Assembly: GCA_025201765.1 (NCBI GenBank) | Contig: MU623409.1 | Coordinates: 124,001-188,000, forward strand | Reading direction: 5' to 3' | Length of the DNA stretch: 64,000 bases | DNA from: Daldinia sp. FL1419 | Lineage: Eukaryota > Ascomycota > Sordariomycetes > Xylariales > Hypoxylaceae | Shown: positions 47,001-59,568 of the stretch, piece by piece | Numbering within the stretch: position 1 is the first letter of the stretch | Layout of the letters: every line of letters begins with the position of its first letter | Translations under genes and position numbers: made by a program | The notes under the pieces: model-generated | Told to the model about the DNA's origin: nothing | Seen by the model: the letters and a program-made list of their open reading frames with translations, nothing else | Databases searched by the model: none

Positions 47001-48341
47001 AGAACTAAATTATAGAGACTTAGAGAAAAGACTAGAGAATATTCCATGGCTTAGAAATCATATAGTCGTAGTAATATACAATAGCTAATATACGTCTAGT
47101 ATGGGACTTATTGATAGCCCCCCCAAGACTATTTCATATAGCAGGTGCAATTAAGCTTCGCCAGATCCTCTTAACTACCTCCTACCTAGGTAGACATAAA
47201 AGCGCTCAAATTATATTCCGACTAGACGAGATCAAGATAGGCAGCCGAAATAGCAAGATATACTTCAAGATATTCGATTCGGAGGATCACTATCATGTAT
47301 TTCTCATCATTATCTTCCTTATCATATTGAGCCTTATACAACTTTATACAAGGCCTGCTGATTAGACTTTTACAAACGTCCAAGCGTTTCATGGCTTTCG
47401 ACATAGAATATCGCTAATAAGAACTATTGGAAGTAGGTTTTATAAGCTGATCCCCATTCCTTGCTGTATAGGTACGAGATACCTAGGTAGCCAAGTCGTT
47501 ACGCATCCCAGTTTTCCAGATAGCTATCATCGATATCCCTAAGCTTCTTCTTTTTGCACTTTTTATGTTGATGCTAGCGTAGAACGCTAGAGACCCTGGG
47601 GACGTCGTAAGAAATCTACCTGTTCATAAATTGAGTTATATGTAGTTACCTACGTGTAGTATTCTCTGGCCTGCAGTTGCCAGTAACTCTATGCTTCGAC
47701 TCATAGGTGTTGTATCGCTCCATATCGGTTTGATACCTGTATAATGCGTTTATCCTGTCCTTCTTTTCTAGATTCAAGATTGCAAGGTAGGTAAACAGAG
47801 GTCACCAGTCATCTGTAATAGGCAAATATTTTAATTATATTTATATGCATAATATAAATAGGCCACACATTTTCTATTAATATTGCTATAGATGTGTGGT
47901 GCAACTCTGTATTCAGGGAACTAAGTCATATAGACCCCTTAACGTAAGAGCAGGTTGACCCCATGATCCTCGAGAATCTTCCTTTTTTTTTTTAGAACCG
48001 CCTTGATTGTAACAGACTCACTCCCCTGGATGAAAACAGCGCCAATCCTCCCCGGCCAATGCAGAAGGTCCTTGCACCTGCTTATCCATGCTAACACTTG
48101 TGAAGCATAGGGGTGCGGTGTGCTCAGGAATGCCTAATAAACCAGTAAAAATGATAAACCCCCATCTATGCCCGCTCGATTTGAAAGCCGCCTTCCCCCC
48201 TTCTAAAAGCCGCATACTGAGTCACCATGATCGTTGGTATCAAACAAGAACAGATCCCATGAATACGCCAATCCGCTAGCGCCGGGAAAGCCCTCAGTTC
48301 GTGCTAGTACCAACCCACCGCGTTATCGTAAAGGGAATAGC
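44039..48341. other. Large gene-poor region
   Basis: About 4.3 kb. The first part (44040-44520), upstream of the C2H2 gene, is CT/GA-rich and probably its promoter. 45900-47900 is AT-rich with many stops and shows no family signal; an aged, mutated repeat is possible but no ends are visible. Motif clusters (GGTAC, CCTAGG) at about 44522-44620, 45340-45352, 45975-46015 and 47185-47195. A 46-codon frame at 45753-45893 looks somewhat coding; see findings. Frames at 48018-48279 were not called. Confidence 0.4.
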
Positions 48342-49518
48342 TCATCTCGAGCGTGCAGCGGCCGGCTCCGGGGGTTTTTGCGCATAAACGCAATAGAATG
48401 GCAGGTAAATGTGTGCCCTGGAGCGCAACACCGCTTTTCGTACGTTCACCAGGTAGACTTCAACCTCCTCCGGCGTCCAGTCGTAACCGTGGGTAAAAGG
48501 CCTAATGGCAAAGCCGTGCAGACCGTCGTACATCATATTCCGGCTATACAGGCCGATTTTTGACTGCTGCGGATCTTTAGGCCACGTTCCCAGCGGGGCC
48601 TTTAGCATCGTCCTCTGGATATTGATGAAGCCTGCCTCCCTCAACCATTGCTCGTACATGTCCAAGGCAGCAATACAGTCGACGCCAAGAATACTCATTG
48701 CTCCCGCAATTTTGCTGAGGAACTCTGCGACAAGATCGTCCTCGCGCATTGTGTCGTCGTCACATTCAACGCCACATTTCAGATCTTGTAACTCAAACCA
48801 GCCGCCCGGCTTCAATGCCCTGTACCCTGTGGGTCAACGATCTTGCGGTGAGTAGGGAAAAAAAGAACGTGTCGCTGTGTAGGTAAGTATCTTACTTGAA
48901 TGCCTCTGCCATAAGTGCGGGCCAGTCTCGAATAGTCGATGCCATTTGACGAGCGTGAATGTAGTCCAACGAACTTGCCGGCTGAAGCCATTCTTCCTCT
49001 ACATTGTCCACGAGGAATTGCACATTACGGGGTACCCATAAAGGTTGTATGGGGCTGAGATCTATCCCTAATATTTCTGCGTCTGGATACTCATCACCCA
49101 CTAGCCATGTTGGAAAAGGAACTTGTTAGTACGGAATTGAGTCGCGGAGCCTATAATTCGCTTTTGGCGGGAATGCGCGCTTACTTTCTATCGCCCATAT
49201 ACCCGTTCCGGTGCCGATATCGAGTATTGAGCGCGGGTTATCAAGGGGCGCGAAATGTAGTTTGCTGTCGCATAAGAGCATGAACATCGCGTGTTGCATA
49301 TCCTCGCGCTCCTGCTCAGCGTCGTCGTTAGGGAAGTGGTAACGGCCTTCTTGATATTTGTGATAGCGCCGTGAGTTTTCATAGACATAATCGCGAACTT
49401 CATCGGACATCGATATAGAATCGGCAGAAAGGGAGAGGGTATCGAAAGCATCTTCGTCCGTCGACACCGATAACATAGAGTCGGCGTCGACTTGGGGCTG
49501 GTCTTGGTCTCTGTTCAT
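48342..49518 (-). CDS. LaeA-like SAM-dependent methyltransferase (338 aa)
   Basis: Three exons, 49185-49518, 48896-49100 and 48342-48819, join in phase for 338 residues. A disordered acidic N-terminus (MNRDQDQPQVDADSML) precedes NSRRYHKYQEGRYHFPNDD, the conserved block before the methyltransferase fold in this group. SAM motif I is ILDIGTGTGIWAIEMGDEYP, split by intron 1; AEILGIDLSPIQP supplies the acidic ribose-binding residue; ALKPGGWFELQDL is the motif III strand. These are the features of the large fungal Methyltransf_23 / LaeA-like family. LaeA itself is a nuclear regulator of secondary metabolism, but most relatives are uncharacterised, and no biosynthetic genes flank this one. The acceptor before ALKPGG was chosen over one six bases upstream because it restores AFKALKPGGW. 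Confidence 0.88.
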
Positions 49519-49984
49519 CGTAGTCGATAACTCATTGGGATATATTTACGTGAGGTTGATGGTTTTATGATTGGTCTAAGTTGGCCTTAATACAAGGTTG
49601 CAGTCTCGCAAAGGAGCACCATTAAGCAAGAGGCTCTCCCTCTTTCTACGTAGATCGGGGGGACTGCGGGAAGTATCTAGGGTAGGGTTGGTGATCAATG
49701 ATCGCAATGGATTGGTTCCAGCACTACGGAGAAAAGCCCCGCCAAGATGGCGACCAATATCGAGACGATGGACTATTGGCTATGGACAGAAGGGATCCCC
49801 GCTTGCTTGCAGATGGAGGGTGTCGAGACTTTCAATGAGATGCAAGCCGACCTTACCAAAAGTGAGGTGATGAACGTAACTCGGGGCCCCAAGAGTAGGA
49901 ACGCGCCGACCCAAGCACGACCCGTTGCGACCCAGCAATTTGGAACTGAGCGCAAGCAGCGCCTTTCAGTCGGTGAAGAGGTAA

Positions 49985-50050
49985 ACTAGGTAGATAGGTA
50001 GGTAGATAGGCGGACAGGCGGACAGGCAGACAAGCAGATAGGCAGACCAG
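49985..50050. repeat. Irregular short tandem region (GGTAGATA / GGCGGACA units)
   Basis: A string of 4-8 bp units drifting from GGTAGATA to GGCGGACA to GGCAGACA. It lies within 70 bp of the 8-bp tandem at 50114. Confidence 0.7.
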
Positions 50051-50113
50051 GCCAAACCCCGACCTCGGGTTGTACCCTAAAGGGATAAGGACAAAACTTA
50101 GGAGGCTCTCCTT

Positions 50114-50161
50114 GCTTCCATGTTTCCACGCTTCTACGCTTCCACGCTTCCACGCTTCCAT
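50114..50161. repeat. Tandem 8-bp repeat, six units of GCTTCCAC
   Basis: Six contiguous 8-bp units: the consensus GCTTCCAC, with single-base variants in units 1, 2, 3 and 6. Confidence 0.9.
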
Positions 50162-51066
50162 AGTACGTATCAAATCACATCAAATCGAGGGCGGAAGGGA
50201 AGTAAGGAAGTTGATAGGTCAGTAAGATTCGGACGCGTGAGATGCGAATAATAATGGGGAGATATATCAAACTTTATTGGAGCTACGTTTCACATGGATC
50301 CCGGTTCTACGGTACACATGTCGTACAAAAATTTTGGTACCAGATGGGGTTATTTGGGAATGGGAAAAAAAAGAAAAAAGAAAAAGAAAAAGGCTCGGGT
50401 TTGGGATTGTACGCTTTGGTCAGCTTGGTGCTTTGGTGTAAGAGATACGTACCTCCCTAGGTTAGAATACCCGGCTGCCCGGATAGACTTTTTAGTGGGC
50501 TAGCGGGTCTCGAATAAAGAAAAGGCTAGGCAAGTCACCACTTAGCATTCTCAACTATACTTGGACTAGTTATGTGCTACTTAAACTACTAACTATTAGA
50601 TAAGGCGATACTTACCGACCTGCCTTAAGTAGATATCCCGAATGTACTATGTTGAAAGCGCATGAATAATTAATTCAAGAAAATTAAAGCATTGCGAAAG
50701 AAAAAAAAAAAAAAGGTACGACTATGATATGATTAAGGATATCTTCGGTAAATAATATCGGCGTTATACTTTTTTTTCTATGTACCGACCCAGCTGACCC
50801 GTCCGTACGGTAAAGACCTTATGCTGTGTCACCGTGGCGTGACCGAATTAGAATGCTTGCTTGGGACGACACATGCATTTTAGGTGCCGGAACGGCGGGA
50901 GCGCTTTTATGCGCTTTTATGATTAGGTAGTATAAACCTTTTCTATTTGATAATCAACCCTACCTCTAAGAGATACTTACCTAAACGTATCCAAGTACCC
51001 AAGATAGATAATATAGATAATACTACCCTCCTTTATGTTAGAATTCTCGAAACAAATGAAACAAGC

Positions 51067-51086
51067 AAAAAAAAAAAAAAAAAAAA
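51067..51086. repeat. Poly-A tract (20 A)
   Basis: Twenty consecutive A in a gene-poor spacer. There is no adjacent retroelement-like sequence or target-site duplication that I can see. Confidence 0.8.
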
Positions 51087-53294
51087 TACCTAAAATACTT
51101 TCCTTTTTATCGTACCATTTTCTATGGAAACGAATTGATAGTCTGTAATGCGGTAATGTTAGAAATGTGCACGGCTCATAATAATGCTCTTGTGCCAAAG
51201 TACCCAAGTTGGTTTATAGCTATTAATAGCTGAGCTAGGCAACGCAGCTGGGTAAAGCTAGGTAAAGCTGACAAGGCTTGTAACTTATAGGTCAATAACA
51301 GCTCCCCCTTTGCCTTAACAGAAAACCCCAGTTCTCTGGAGCAAAGGAGGAATTCGTCGACAATAAATAAATAAATAAATGATAATTAATTGCATGGTAC
51401 CTAAAAAGATGGGACTACCTGAGAAAAATAGCCGGGAAGACGATATGCATGCCGCTTACATACATCCCACAAATGCTGTTGTCGACTCCTGAAATACCAC
51501 CCCCCAACTAGCGACACCCAAACTATCGGGTCCAAAGGAGCCCAGACGGTAAATACGCAGACCGCTATCTTCCCGCTTCTACATCCTTTGCGAGCCTCTA
51601 GCCAATGATCAAGGTTAGACAAACGAGATTAAATAATAATTGGCTGCGAGGGCTGACTTGCAGATCAGCCCGTCTCAGCCCCCATGTTGCAGTTTTTGAT
51701 GACGACTGACCAAGGAACTACATCACCGCGGGATATGATACCATGATTTCTTGGGTCCGTGGAGGGACGACTGCTACCCTACTCGTCTTGTGGTTACAAA
51801 TCATAGATACCTACCCTATCTTTGAATATAATCGTTTCCTATGGAGGCTCTAAATCGCGAGACGATCGACGACGGCACAAGGACTACAAAGATGCCATTT
51901 ACAGCTTCGATATCCGAGCCGGCCTTTGCGCGTTGTAATAGACGGTGGTCATAGATATGCCTCCACGTAGCTGTTGATGAGGGCTGCCTGTATGCCACGT
52001 CAAACCCCCTTTTTCCACCACCGCCCTCGCTGTCACGATAATTACGAGTTGATCGACCTTTCTAACGACAACTTCGACCTATTAAAGGAGCATCACAAGT
52101 TAAGCAAGGCGGTAGCAGCCGCCTGCGAGTAATAAGAACACCTATACAAGAATCATTATCGTTCATGGGCCAGATCAGACCGCTTGCTTTAAACCGTACC
52201 GACATTCGGGTGCGAATATTCTATTGGATTGGTGCTTTCTCCTTTCTCCAGAACTACATCTGACCACAAATCCATGGTTCTTCAAACATCAGTCAGGAGT
52301 TATAACGTCACCAATTATCGACGTATACCAATTATATCTTTATATTTTGTATCCTCACCGTCAGCGCTCTGTTGTTGAGCCGCCTTAATATCATAGAACC
52401 TAAGCATTGCTCTTTCTGACTTCATAGCTACGGGGTTATTTATCTCATTGGCTTTAAATTTGATATTTTGTTCGAAACTCTATTGGCTCAGAAGGACAGG
52501 ATTCCTTTGAGTGTAATGTTAAAATAAACCGCGGCTCCAACATCTTAACAACTTAGGTATATTCTAGGTACGCCCATCTTTAAGCAAACGACCGAGGGAT
52601 CCCGACCTCCTCCAAACGACGCGATAGGGGAAAAATACTTTTATCTGGCCGTGAAAGAAACGCCGACCAGACAGGGGCATCCGCGCCAGCGTGGAGAACA
52701 CCCGAGACGTACCTATCTAAGTCAACTAGGCACCTAGAATCTCGGCTGTTCCACGCTTCCTAGAGACAATCACACGTGGCCTACGCGACCAGAATCGGCA
52801 GGGCTCCGCTCCCATAGCCATGCTATCGAGAGATACGATATCTAATATATTCACCTGACCAACTCACCGCTATTTACATCTTCTGATAATTCGACCAAGG
52901 ATAATCGAATATTAAGCGGGGGGGAGTGTAATAGGTAGTACGGCCCTATATTACTACAAACAAACGTCGTGCCCGATGAACTCCACCGGTACATACAGAT
53001 ATTCATAGATACCACATGTCTGGCTAGGGACATATCTTCGACGGCCGGCAAATGCTAACGCGGGGCATTCCGCCTTGTCCTCCTTTGGTTAAAACTCATG
53101 CTAACTTATTCTAATATATGGATCCCTCCGCCTTCATCGATTGTGGCTATCCCTTCGTAAGGCGTCTTCAACACGTCTTAATATGAATACCAGGAGCTAT
53201 CTAATTTGAACTATAACATTATTGTATCACTACCACGTCTAATAGAAATACGTCGATGTTGTAGTATATCGCAAATGTAATCATGTACCTAATG

Positions 53295-56200
53295 TTAATC
53301 TGTTTGCGTGTTACAATCTTTCTTGGCGATCATGGTATCATTTTCAACTGGTGGCTCTTCTCGCCCTTGCTCGGATTCACGGGGTTTGCCATCATCATAG
53401 GATTTAGCCGTACTTAATCGACTAGCGGCTTCGGAAATGTCTTGTGGAGCCAGCTTTGCTTGTTCAGGCCTTGTCATGGGGATTATTAGGGAATCCTGCA
53501 CCGCAGTCTCGTCATCCTGGAAACCGTCCATTGGGACTTTATGTTGTATCATGTGCACTTCCTCAGCAAGGCGAGCGCTCAGGGGCAATTTAGTATTGTC
53601 CATCTTTGACTCAGCTAATTGGCTTTCCACGGCCGCAGATCCGCGCTTCATTGTGTCGATTTGCCGTTCGAGTGCTTGTAAGTCTTCGTAACCTCCTTGT
53701 ATTGGGAGAATTTCAAGCTCGGGATATTCCAAGTGACCATCTGGCTTCTTTCCGGCCCGGTATGTTTCCGAGGACGCCCTAATTGTGGCACTTGGGACAA
53801 CCTTATTCAAACCCCCTTTCACAGCTCTACTAAACTGAGCAGATAGGCTTCGTGCAGGAGCAACGTGTCTCTTCGATGACTCGCCAAGCTTATCCGTAGA
53901 CCACGTCGTGCCACTACCGTTGGATTCTACTCGAAGTGCGAAATCTCTTGGGGCCACATTATCTTCTTCTCCTGCTGGTCCTGTTCTTTTTTGGCGTGTG
54001 TGTGAAGGCCATTTTGCCCATGACGCGGGAGGTGTCCGGAACCTCCAAATAGCGTGAGTATGCTGCTCCGCTTTTGGTTCCTCCTGGGGCCTTAAGTCTT
54101 GGTCATTCATTAAGTTTACCCATTCTCTAAGGACAGTACTGGATAGATCTGATTGCTGGCTACTATTTTTTTCATGGCGGGACGGCGGCTTAAGAGTTGA
54201 GCCCGGTCCCTTTCTCGGCTTCGGCTTCGGGTGGACGGCTTGGTCAACGTAAGTTGTTTCATGATATCTTGTAGACTCCGAAGAGTTTACCCTTTCTCGT
54301 CGAATTCTGGAAACGTCTCCATCCAATACAGCGGTCTGTCCCTGAGAACCCACAGGGTCTACAACATCTTCGGGTTTCCATCCCAGAGGCAAGGCAACTT
54401 GTTGTTTACTGCCAACGCTACTGTTGGGTCGACCACGCCTTGAATCTTCAGCTCCTGGATTGGTTGAAGTGCTACGCTTGGTGCTATGCTCATCATACTG
54501 TCGTATATCCTGGGCCAGGTATTTCGTTCTTTTGGGAACTGGGAAATGGATCTTAGCTAGTATGGAGTTCTTGGAAATAATCGAAGTTCTACTCCTAGGC
54601 TCGTTAAATTCTTCTCGGAACTTGCTGACCATAGGGGTGACATTGTTGCGGCGAAGATAAGTTCTTCCAAATCTCTTTTCAATTGACTTCAGCTCCGTTT
54701 CCCGTTGCCTGAAGCTTGCTGTATCGGAATTAGTTTGCGCCATAGGGCGTTGTGGCTTTCGATCTTCATGTGTAGTTACGTCTAACGCTGAGGCATCATT
54801 AGGAGCAGTCTTATATGAGCTGACGTCCGATTTCTCAATATCCGTCGCACGACTAGACGATATGAGTCCTAAGTACCAATATTAGATATCATAGAAGACC
54901 CAATATAATAAGGAAACTCACGATTAAATCCTAAGAATGGAGCGACAGTCTTTCGACCCCCTAGAAGCTCTACCAAATTCAAATGAGACTCTTTTGCTGC
55001 AGTCTGACAACTGTTAGGTCTAGTGGTATACCGTGAAGATGCATAAATGGACGAGGGAGTTTCTTGAGCCTGATCGGTTGGTTTGAGAGCCCGGCCATCA
55101 AAAGCACCACTGGATCCTCCCGTGGGCTGCGACCTGTTAGGCTGGTTATTTAAAGCTCCAACTTGATCAGCGTTAATATCTGCACTTGGTTCGAATGGTC
55201 GTGTTTCTAGAGGATCGTGCTGCATCGTAGACACTTCATCTAAAACATCCCGATGGCCCACACTACCAAAGTTTTCCGAAACCATCCGCTCTACCATATC
55301 ACTCGTCTTTCTACTCGGGGCGGCTGACGTCGAATGTAACTCTTGGCTTCGTAACCATATATCTAACGGTGAATCGTAATTGGAACTTGTATCATCAGGA
55401 CCTCCACTATACAGACTTTCGGAATTTTCTGCATCGTTTTGGATATTCTGCTTTATTTCGCCTGGGGCCCATTCATTGCAAATTATAGCCTCATCTAGCC
55501 TCCGGTTTGTGGTAGGCCCCTGGGTATGTAGCAAGTCAGCTTCAGCTTGGTTTGTGCCTCCATCTTCTCTATCAATTGCACCGTTTTGGGTATCAATTTC
55601 GGCGAGTTCATAGATTTCATTAGGTTCGACCGGCTCGGGGACTCCAATATATTGCGCAAGCTGCTCGGCGCTGTAGGAAAGTCGCCATGAACAAGGAGAT
55701 TCCGAGTCTCTAGCACTCGGTATGTGAATAGGGGTTAACTGAGGAGAAGAGGGTAGTAACGATAAGGAATTGCGTTCCTTCACGACCTCATGGCTCTCTA
55801 AAATGGTGTCCTCGTGAACTCCAGACGTTGAACCAGGTCCGGGATAGCTACACGGATGAAGGGAAATCCCCGGTAGAGATTCGCTAGCCGGGAGAGCAAG
55901 AACCACGGAATCCGGAGAGCTACTTGCATTATCCTGAGAATTGATTTCGTTCACATCCAAGACACAAAATTCTATATTATCGCGCGGTCCACCACGAGGG
56001 CGCCCGACATTAGCGGTACCTTCCGATCTTGATTCTTCAATATTGCCCGTTCTAGCCTCGACCTCTTCCCGCTCCTCTTCACTTTTCAGTTCTTCTTGGA
56101 TTCTCTTTCGCATTAGTCGCTTCAGCTCGGCACGTCGTGCGACCTCCTCGTCGCTCGTACCGAGGGATTGCTGCGAATGTCTCTTGTATTCGGATTTTTG

Positions 56201-56521
56201 AGACAAGCGCCTAATAAACTTTGTTCTGATGGCTCCTAGAGTACCAGTGCTAGAGTTTCTAGTACTCTGTACAAGTTCGTCGTCATCTGAATCCTCAATT
56301 TCGAGGATGGTTGGATCCACCGTGGCCTCGTGTATGTGATTATGCAAAAGAGATGGTACCTCCGTAGCTGTAACTTCTGACGATGCCAGGTCAACCCTAG
56401 AGGTATTCAACGGAGGGCTTGGTAACTTGACACGTGGCGGACGGGTTGGAAGTTCAAATGTCTCCTGGTCGGGTTCTCGGCTTGCCGCTTGCCTGGAACG
56501 ATAGCAACAGAAAATTGACAT
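53295..56521 (-). CDS. Large disordered protein of unknown function (1,057 aa)
   Basis: Two long exons, 54922-56521 and 53295-54868, join in phase through a 53-nt intron (GTGAGT...CTTAG, FLGFN to RLISSS) for 1,057 residues. The start is MSIFCCYRSRQAAS from the ATG at 56521. I recognise no domain. The N-terminus has adjacent Cys residues followed by basic ones, which could be palmitoylated. Residues about 125-160 form a charged, probably coiled-coil helix (RRAELKRLMRKRIQEELKSE). The middle is Ser/Pro/Glu-rich and looks disordered. Near the C-terminus LQALERQIDTMKRGSAAVES suggests another coiled coil. Two 1.6 kb open exons with precise splicing make a real gene nearly certain. The features would suit a membrane- or cytoskeleton-attached scaffold, but that is only a guess. 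Confidence 0.75.
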
Positions 56522-59500
56522 TCTGAGCAACGTTGACTTGAAAGCAAAGGGGTTTGACTAATATCTGTCGTGAGTTTCCAAGAAAAACGCGGCAGCCATA
56601 TAGCCAAAGTTGAATAAGGGATCAGCAGCACCTAACACGTTGAAGATAACCTCGATACACTTGGTGTCGGACCATTCAACTTTACCTCAGATCATCAAGA
56701 TGTATGCACGTAGCTCCTTCCAGGGTATATTATATTGCAAGCCCGAGAAGAAGTTGCCATCCATCTGATAGCACGCCCGAGGAAAGCGGTAGACTAAGTA
56801 ATGAAAGCCGATACGCAGGCAGTTCCTCGTAGTAGAATATCTACATCATAGCATACCTAGGTATTCATTACAAATGCAAGCCGTCAGCATAGCATTACCT
56901 AAAAGATAGTGTTCAATGTTGATCAATCTTGTAATCTCATTAAAATATATCATGTAAAGCAATCAGTGAATTTAACATCTGTATCGTCCTCGCGATTATA
57001 ATACATTCAGCCAGAGCCGCCATTATATTATATTACCACACCTAACATAGCACGATTGAGGGTAGATCCATCTAAACCACTCAAGGTTGCGAATTTGAGG
57101 TATAATACGTACCCTTAATGCTTAATAGAACCAGGTAGAATGAGTGCGAGTACCCTCTGGTGACCAATACATTTTCAGAGCAGAGCTCAATGCATACCTA
57201 CCTAGGTAGGTAGCTGTGCTTGGGTTTTGGTAAGAATACCTAGCTAACCATCTTTCTGTCGCCATGTGCCTATAAACCTCTTCTGCATTATATGCACATT
57301 GCGTAAACAACGAACTGTTCTACATAATATTTGATAGAAACGCACCAGTTATGTATACTTTACCACTCATCGTCGATATTCCTCAGACATTAGTATGAAT
57401 TCTGCCTAGGTACCTACCTATGTATTTATTAGAGTGCTTGATATTTTAAGCACCTGGGGAGCTAATAATTCCTTTTCATGAATCTAATATTGTGTTGTTG
57501 GTTTTTCCAAATAGAGCTTTACGCTTAAATTTTGTTTGAATCCGTGTTCTATCAAACTGTATCTCTAATCTCACCAATGCCTCGATAAGTTTGTCGTGGG
57601 AAATATGTAAATCCTAGATCGCTATGATAAACATTTAGAGGCTAATATTGATATGAATGTCATAATATCATCTAGAAACTATTTTGTTACAGAGATGTAT
57701 TGGAAGCGCTTGGGGATGAGCATCACTCACTCATGGGCATTCCTAAAAAATAGGTATTTAGGCGCCGCTGTGTAGGTCCTACTTAAACTGTAAACGTTGA
57801 TCGAAACGATTTTACATTCTTACTGGTAGTTTTGTAATACGTAGCGATTTTTGACACTCGCGGCTGGGATATGTTACCTAGATCCTTAATCTTACTCATA
57901 CTAAAAGCTGACAAAAACATCACAAAGATGCGCGCTCAGGGATTACTGAACCTGTAAGTATAGGTGAAGAAAACTACTGAGCCCACGTAAATTTCTTCGA
58001 GTAAATGTGAACTCCGGACGTTGGTAGCTGGCCAGGAAAAAAAAACGAAAAAAACCGTAGGTTACGAATACGAAATCGATACGTTGATGTTGATTTTAGC
58101 AATTGATTGCATGTGTAATGGTTCGATGCGGCTATTATCTACCTAACCTAGGTAGATAATAGACTTACTTGGCTGCTTGGGTAGGTAGTAATTAGTCCGG
58201 TAGTGGGCTGGGAACTACCAGGTAAGTAATACGACTCCAATATGAAGGAATGTAACCGGGACCGATCGGTGCTATTGTATGCATCCAGGAAACCGGTTCG
58301 GCCGAATCGGCATTGATTGGGGTCGTAATTGCGGGAACAAGGATCATAGTTTGATGTGATTAACACCTAGGGTTTCCTAGGATTTCTCATCTCTCACCCG
58401 CGAAGGATTACTTTGGACCGTTAGTTTGTGAGAATGCGCGATGTGATCAGGTCGGGAGCCGAATTGTGTCGTCCGGAGAAACAAAAGTATGGACATTTTC
58501 TGTATGAATCGGCGAATCAGTCTAGTGGCTCGCTAAGATACAAGTGGTACCTACCCGTATACGTCCATGTGTTTGATTTGCTACTGGAACCCCGAGTCCG
58601 CAGATGGCAAAAAAACGGGACCAATGAAATCTTGATACACGTATCTTCTTTAATGTACTCCTACCTTTCCATGTAAACAGCTCGTAGCTTCCATCTACAC
58701 GTGTAATAAAAACAATGTACTTAACTCGTTCAAATGGAAGGCGTGTTGCAACTTGTTGTTCTCTTTATGAGGTATTAACAGACAGATACACGACGATTAA
58801 GTTAAACCTTATCTGGCTGCTTACTTAACAATGAGGGGCACAGTAGGAGAAAGTGGGATAGTGGGAAGGTGGACAGGGGGTAAGGGGGAAGGAGGGGGGA
58901 AAGATTTACATAGATAGTACCAGCCTCAACCCTTCTTCGAACCAAGTTAAATCAAGTTAAACCTAGCGGATGCTAAGGAAGTAATGGAGTATCAATGGAG
59001 TATCTGCTCCCCGCTTTCGGACCCTGAACGCATCCTGTTGGATAGAGCTAATACTGTTTAAGTGGTTCCTGCTTGTCTCTGTTTGGCTGCTATTTGGTCA
59101 GCTCATAGCACGACAACAGAAAAAAATTGTTAACCCCTCATCAACCAAGTTATCAAGCCAGCAATCGACCAAGCACCGAGCACCAAGCACCAAGCATTGA
59201 CCCTCATTGACTAGTAGCCAGCAGCCAGCCAGCAACCAACTCCGTACCTATACATACAGCTCACATAAGAACCCCACCTTCACCGCTTACTTTTGCTTAT
59301 CCTTTTACGAATCCTTCTTCTTCCTCTTGTCATCCTTTTCTTCCTTAAATTCTTCTTCCTTCCTCCCCAAAAGACTGTTGTCACATATCAATTGTCCCAA
59401 TCCTCTAACATATAGAGAATTGGAAGTAGCAGCAGTCTGTTCTTCTCGTGAGTCTAGACCTTACTCATTATACTCATTACACTATTCTAGAGACACAAGG

Positions 59501-59568
59501 AAAATTTGATTCTAACGTCGTCCAAAAGAAAGCTTCTTTTCTCCCAGATACCTCGAACCACCGTCAAG
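56522..59568. other. Divergent spacer upstream of MET6
   Basis: About 3 kb, AT-rich, with motif clusters near 56860-56872, 57193-57212 and 57408-57424 and a perfect hairpin at 58133-58161. Close to MET6, 59160-59245 contains repeated CACCAAGCA/AGCCAGC units and 59305-59375 is a pyrimidine-rich tract (TTCTTCTTCC-like). Both are probably leader or core promoter of a strongly expressed gene. Frames at 58428-58676 and 59207-59509 were not called. Confidence 0.45.
58133..58161. repeat. Perfect 13-bp inverted repeat (hairpin), 3-nt loop
   Basis: The arm TATTATCTACCTA is followed by ACC and the exact reverse complement TAGGTAGATAATA. The arms contain the CTACCTA/TAGGTAG motif spread through the window. 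It is not followed by a T run and is not near a gene end, so a terminator role is not supported. Confidence 0.9.

Larger units (their letters stand above)
49519..53294. other. Large gene-poor region with tandem repeats
   Basis: About 3.8 kb without a supportable gene. 49985-50050 holds irregular GGTAG/GGCGGACA/GGCAGACA units and 50114-50161 six tandem 8-bp units. Poly-A at 51067-51086 and an AATA tandem near 51362-51381. 51650-53290 is AT-rich with stops in all frames. An 80-codon frame at 49747-49989 beginning MATNIETMDYWLWTEG has no known family and was not called. Confidence 0.4.

Noticed and set aside
48342..49518. Secondary metabolite cluster around the LaeA-like methyltransferase
   Set aside because: Flanks are gene-poor and contain no synthase, cytochrome P450 or transporter.
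49747..49989. 80-codon frame starting MATNIETMDYWLWTEG
   Set aside because: No family, no splice partners, and its end runs into tandem repeats.
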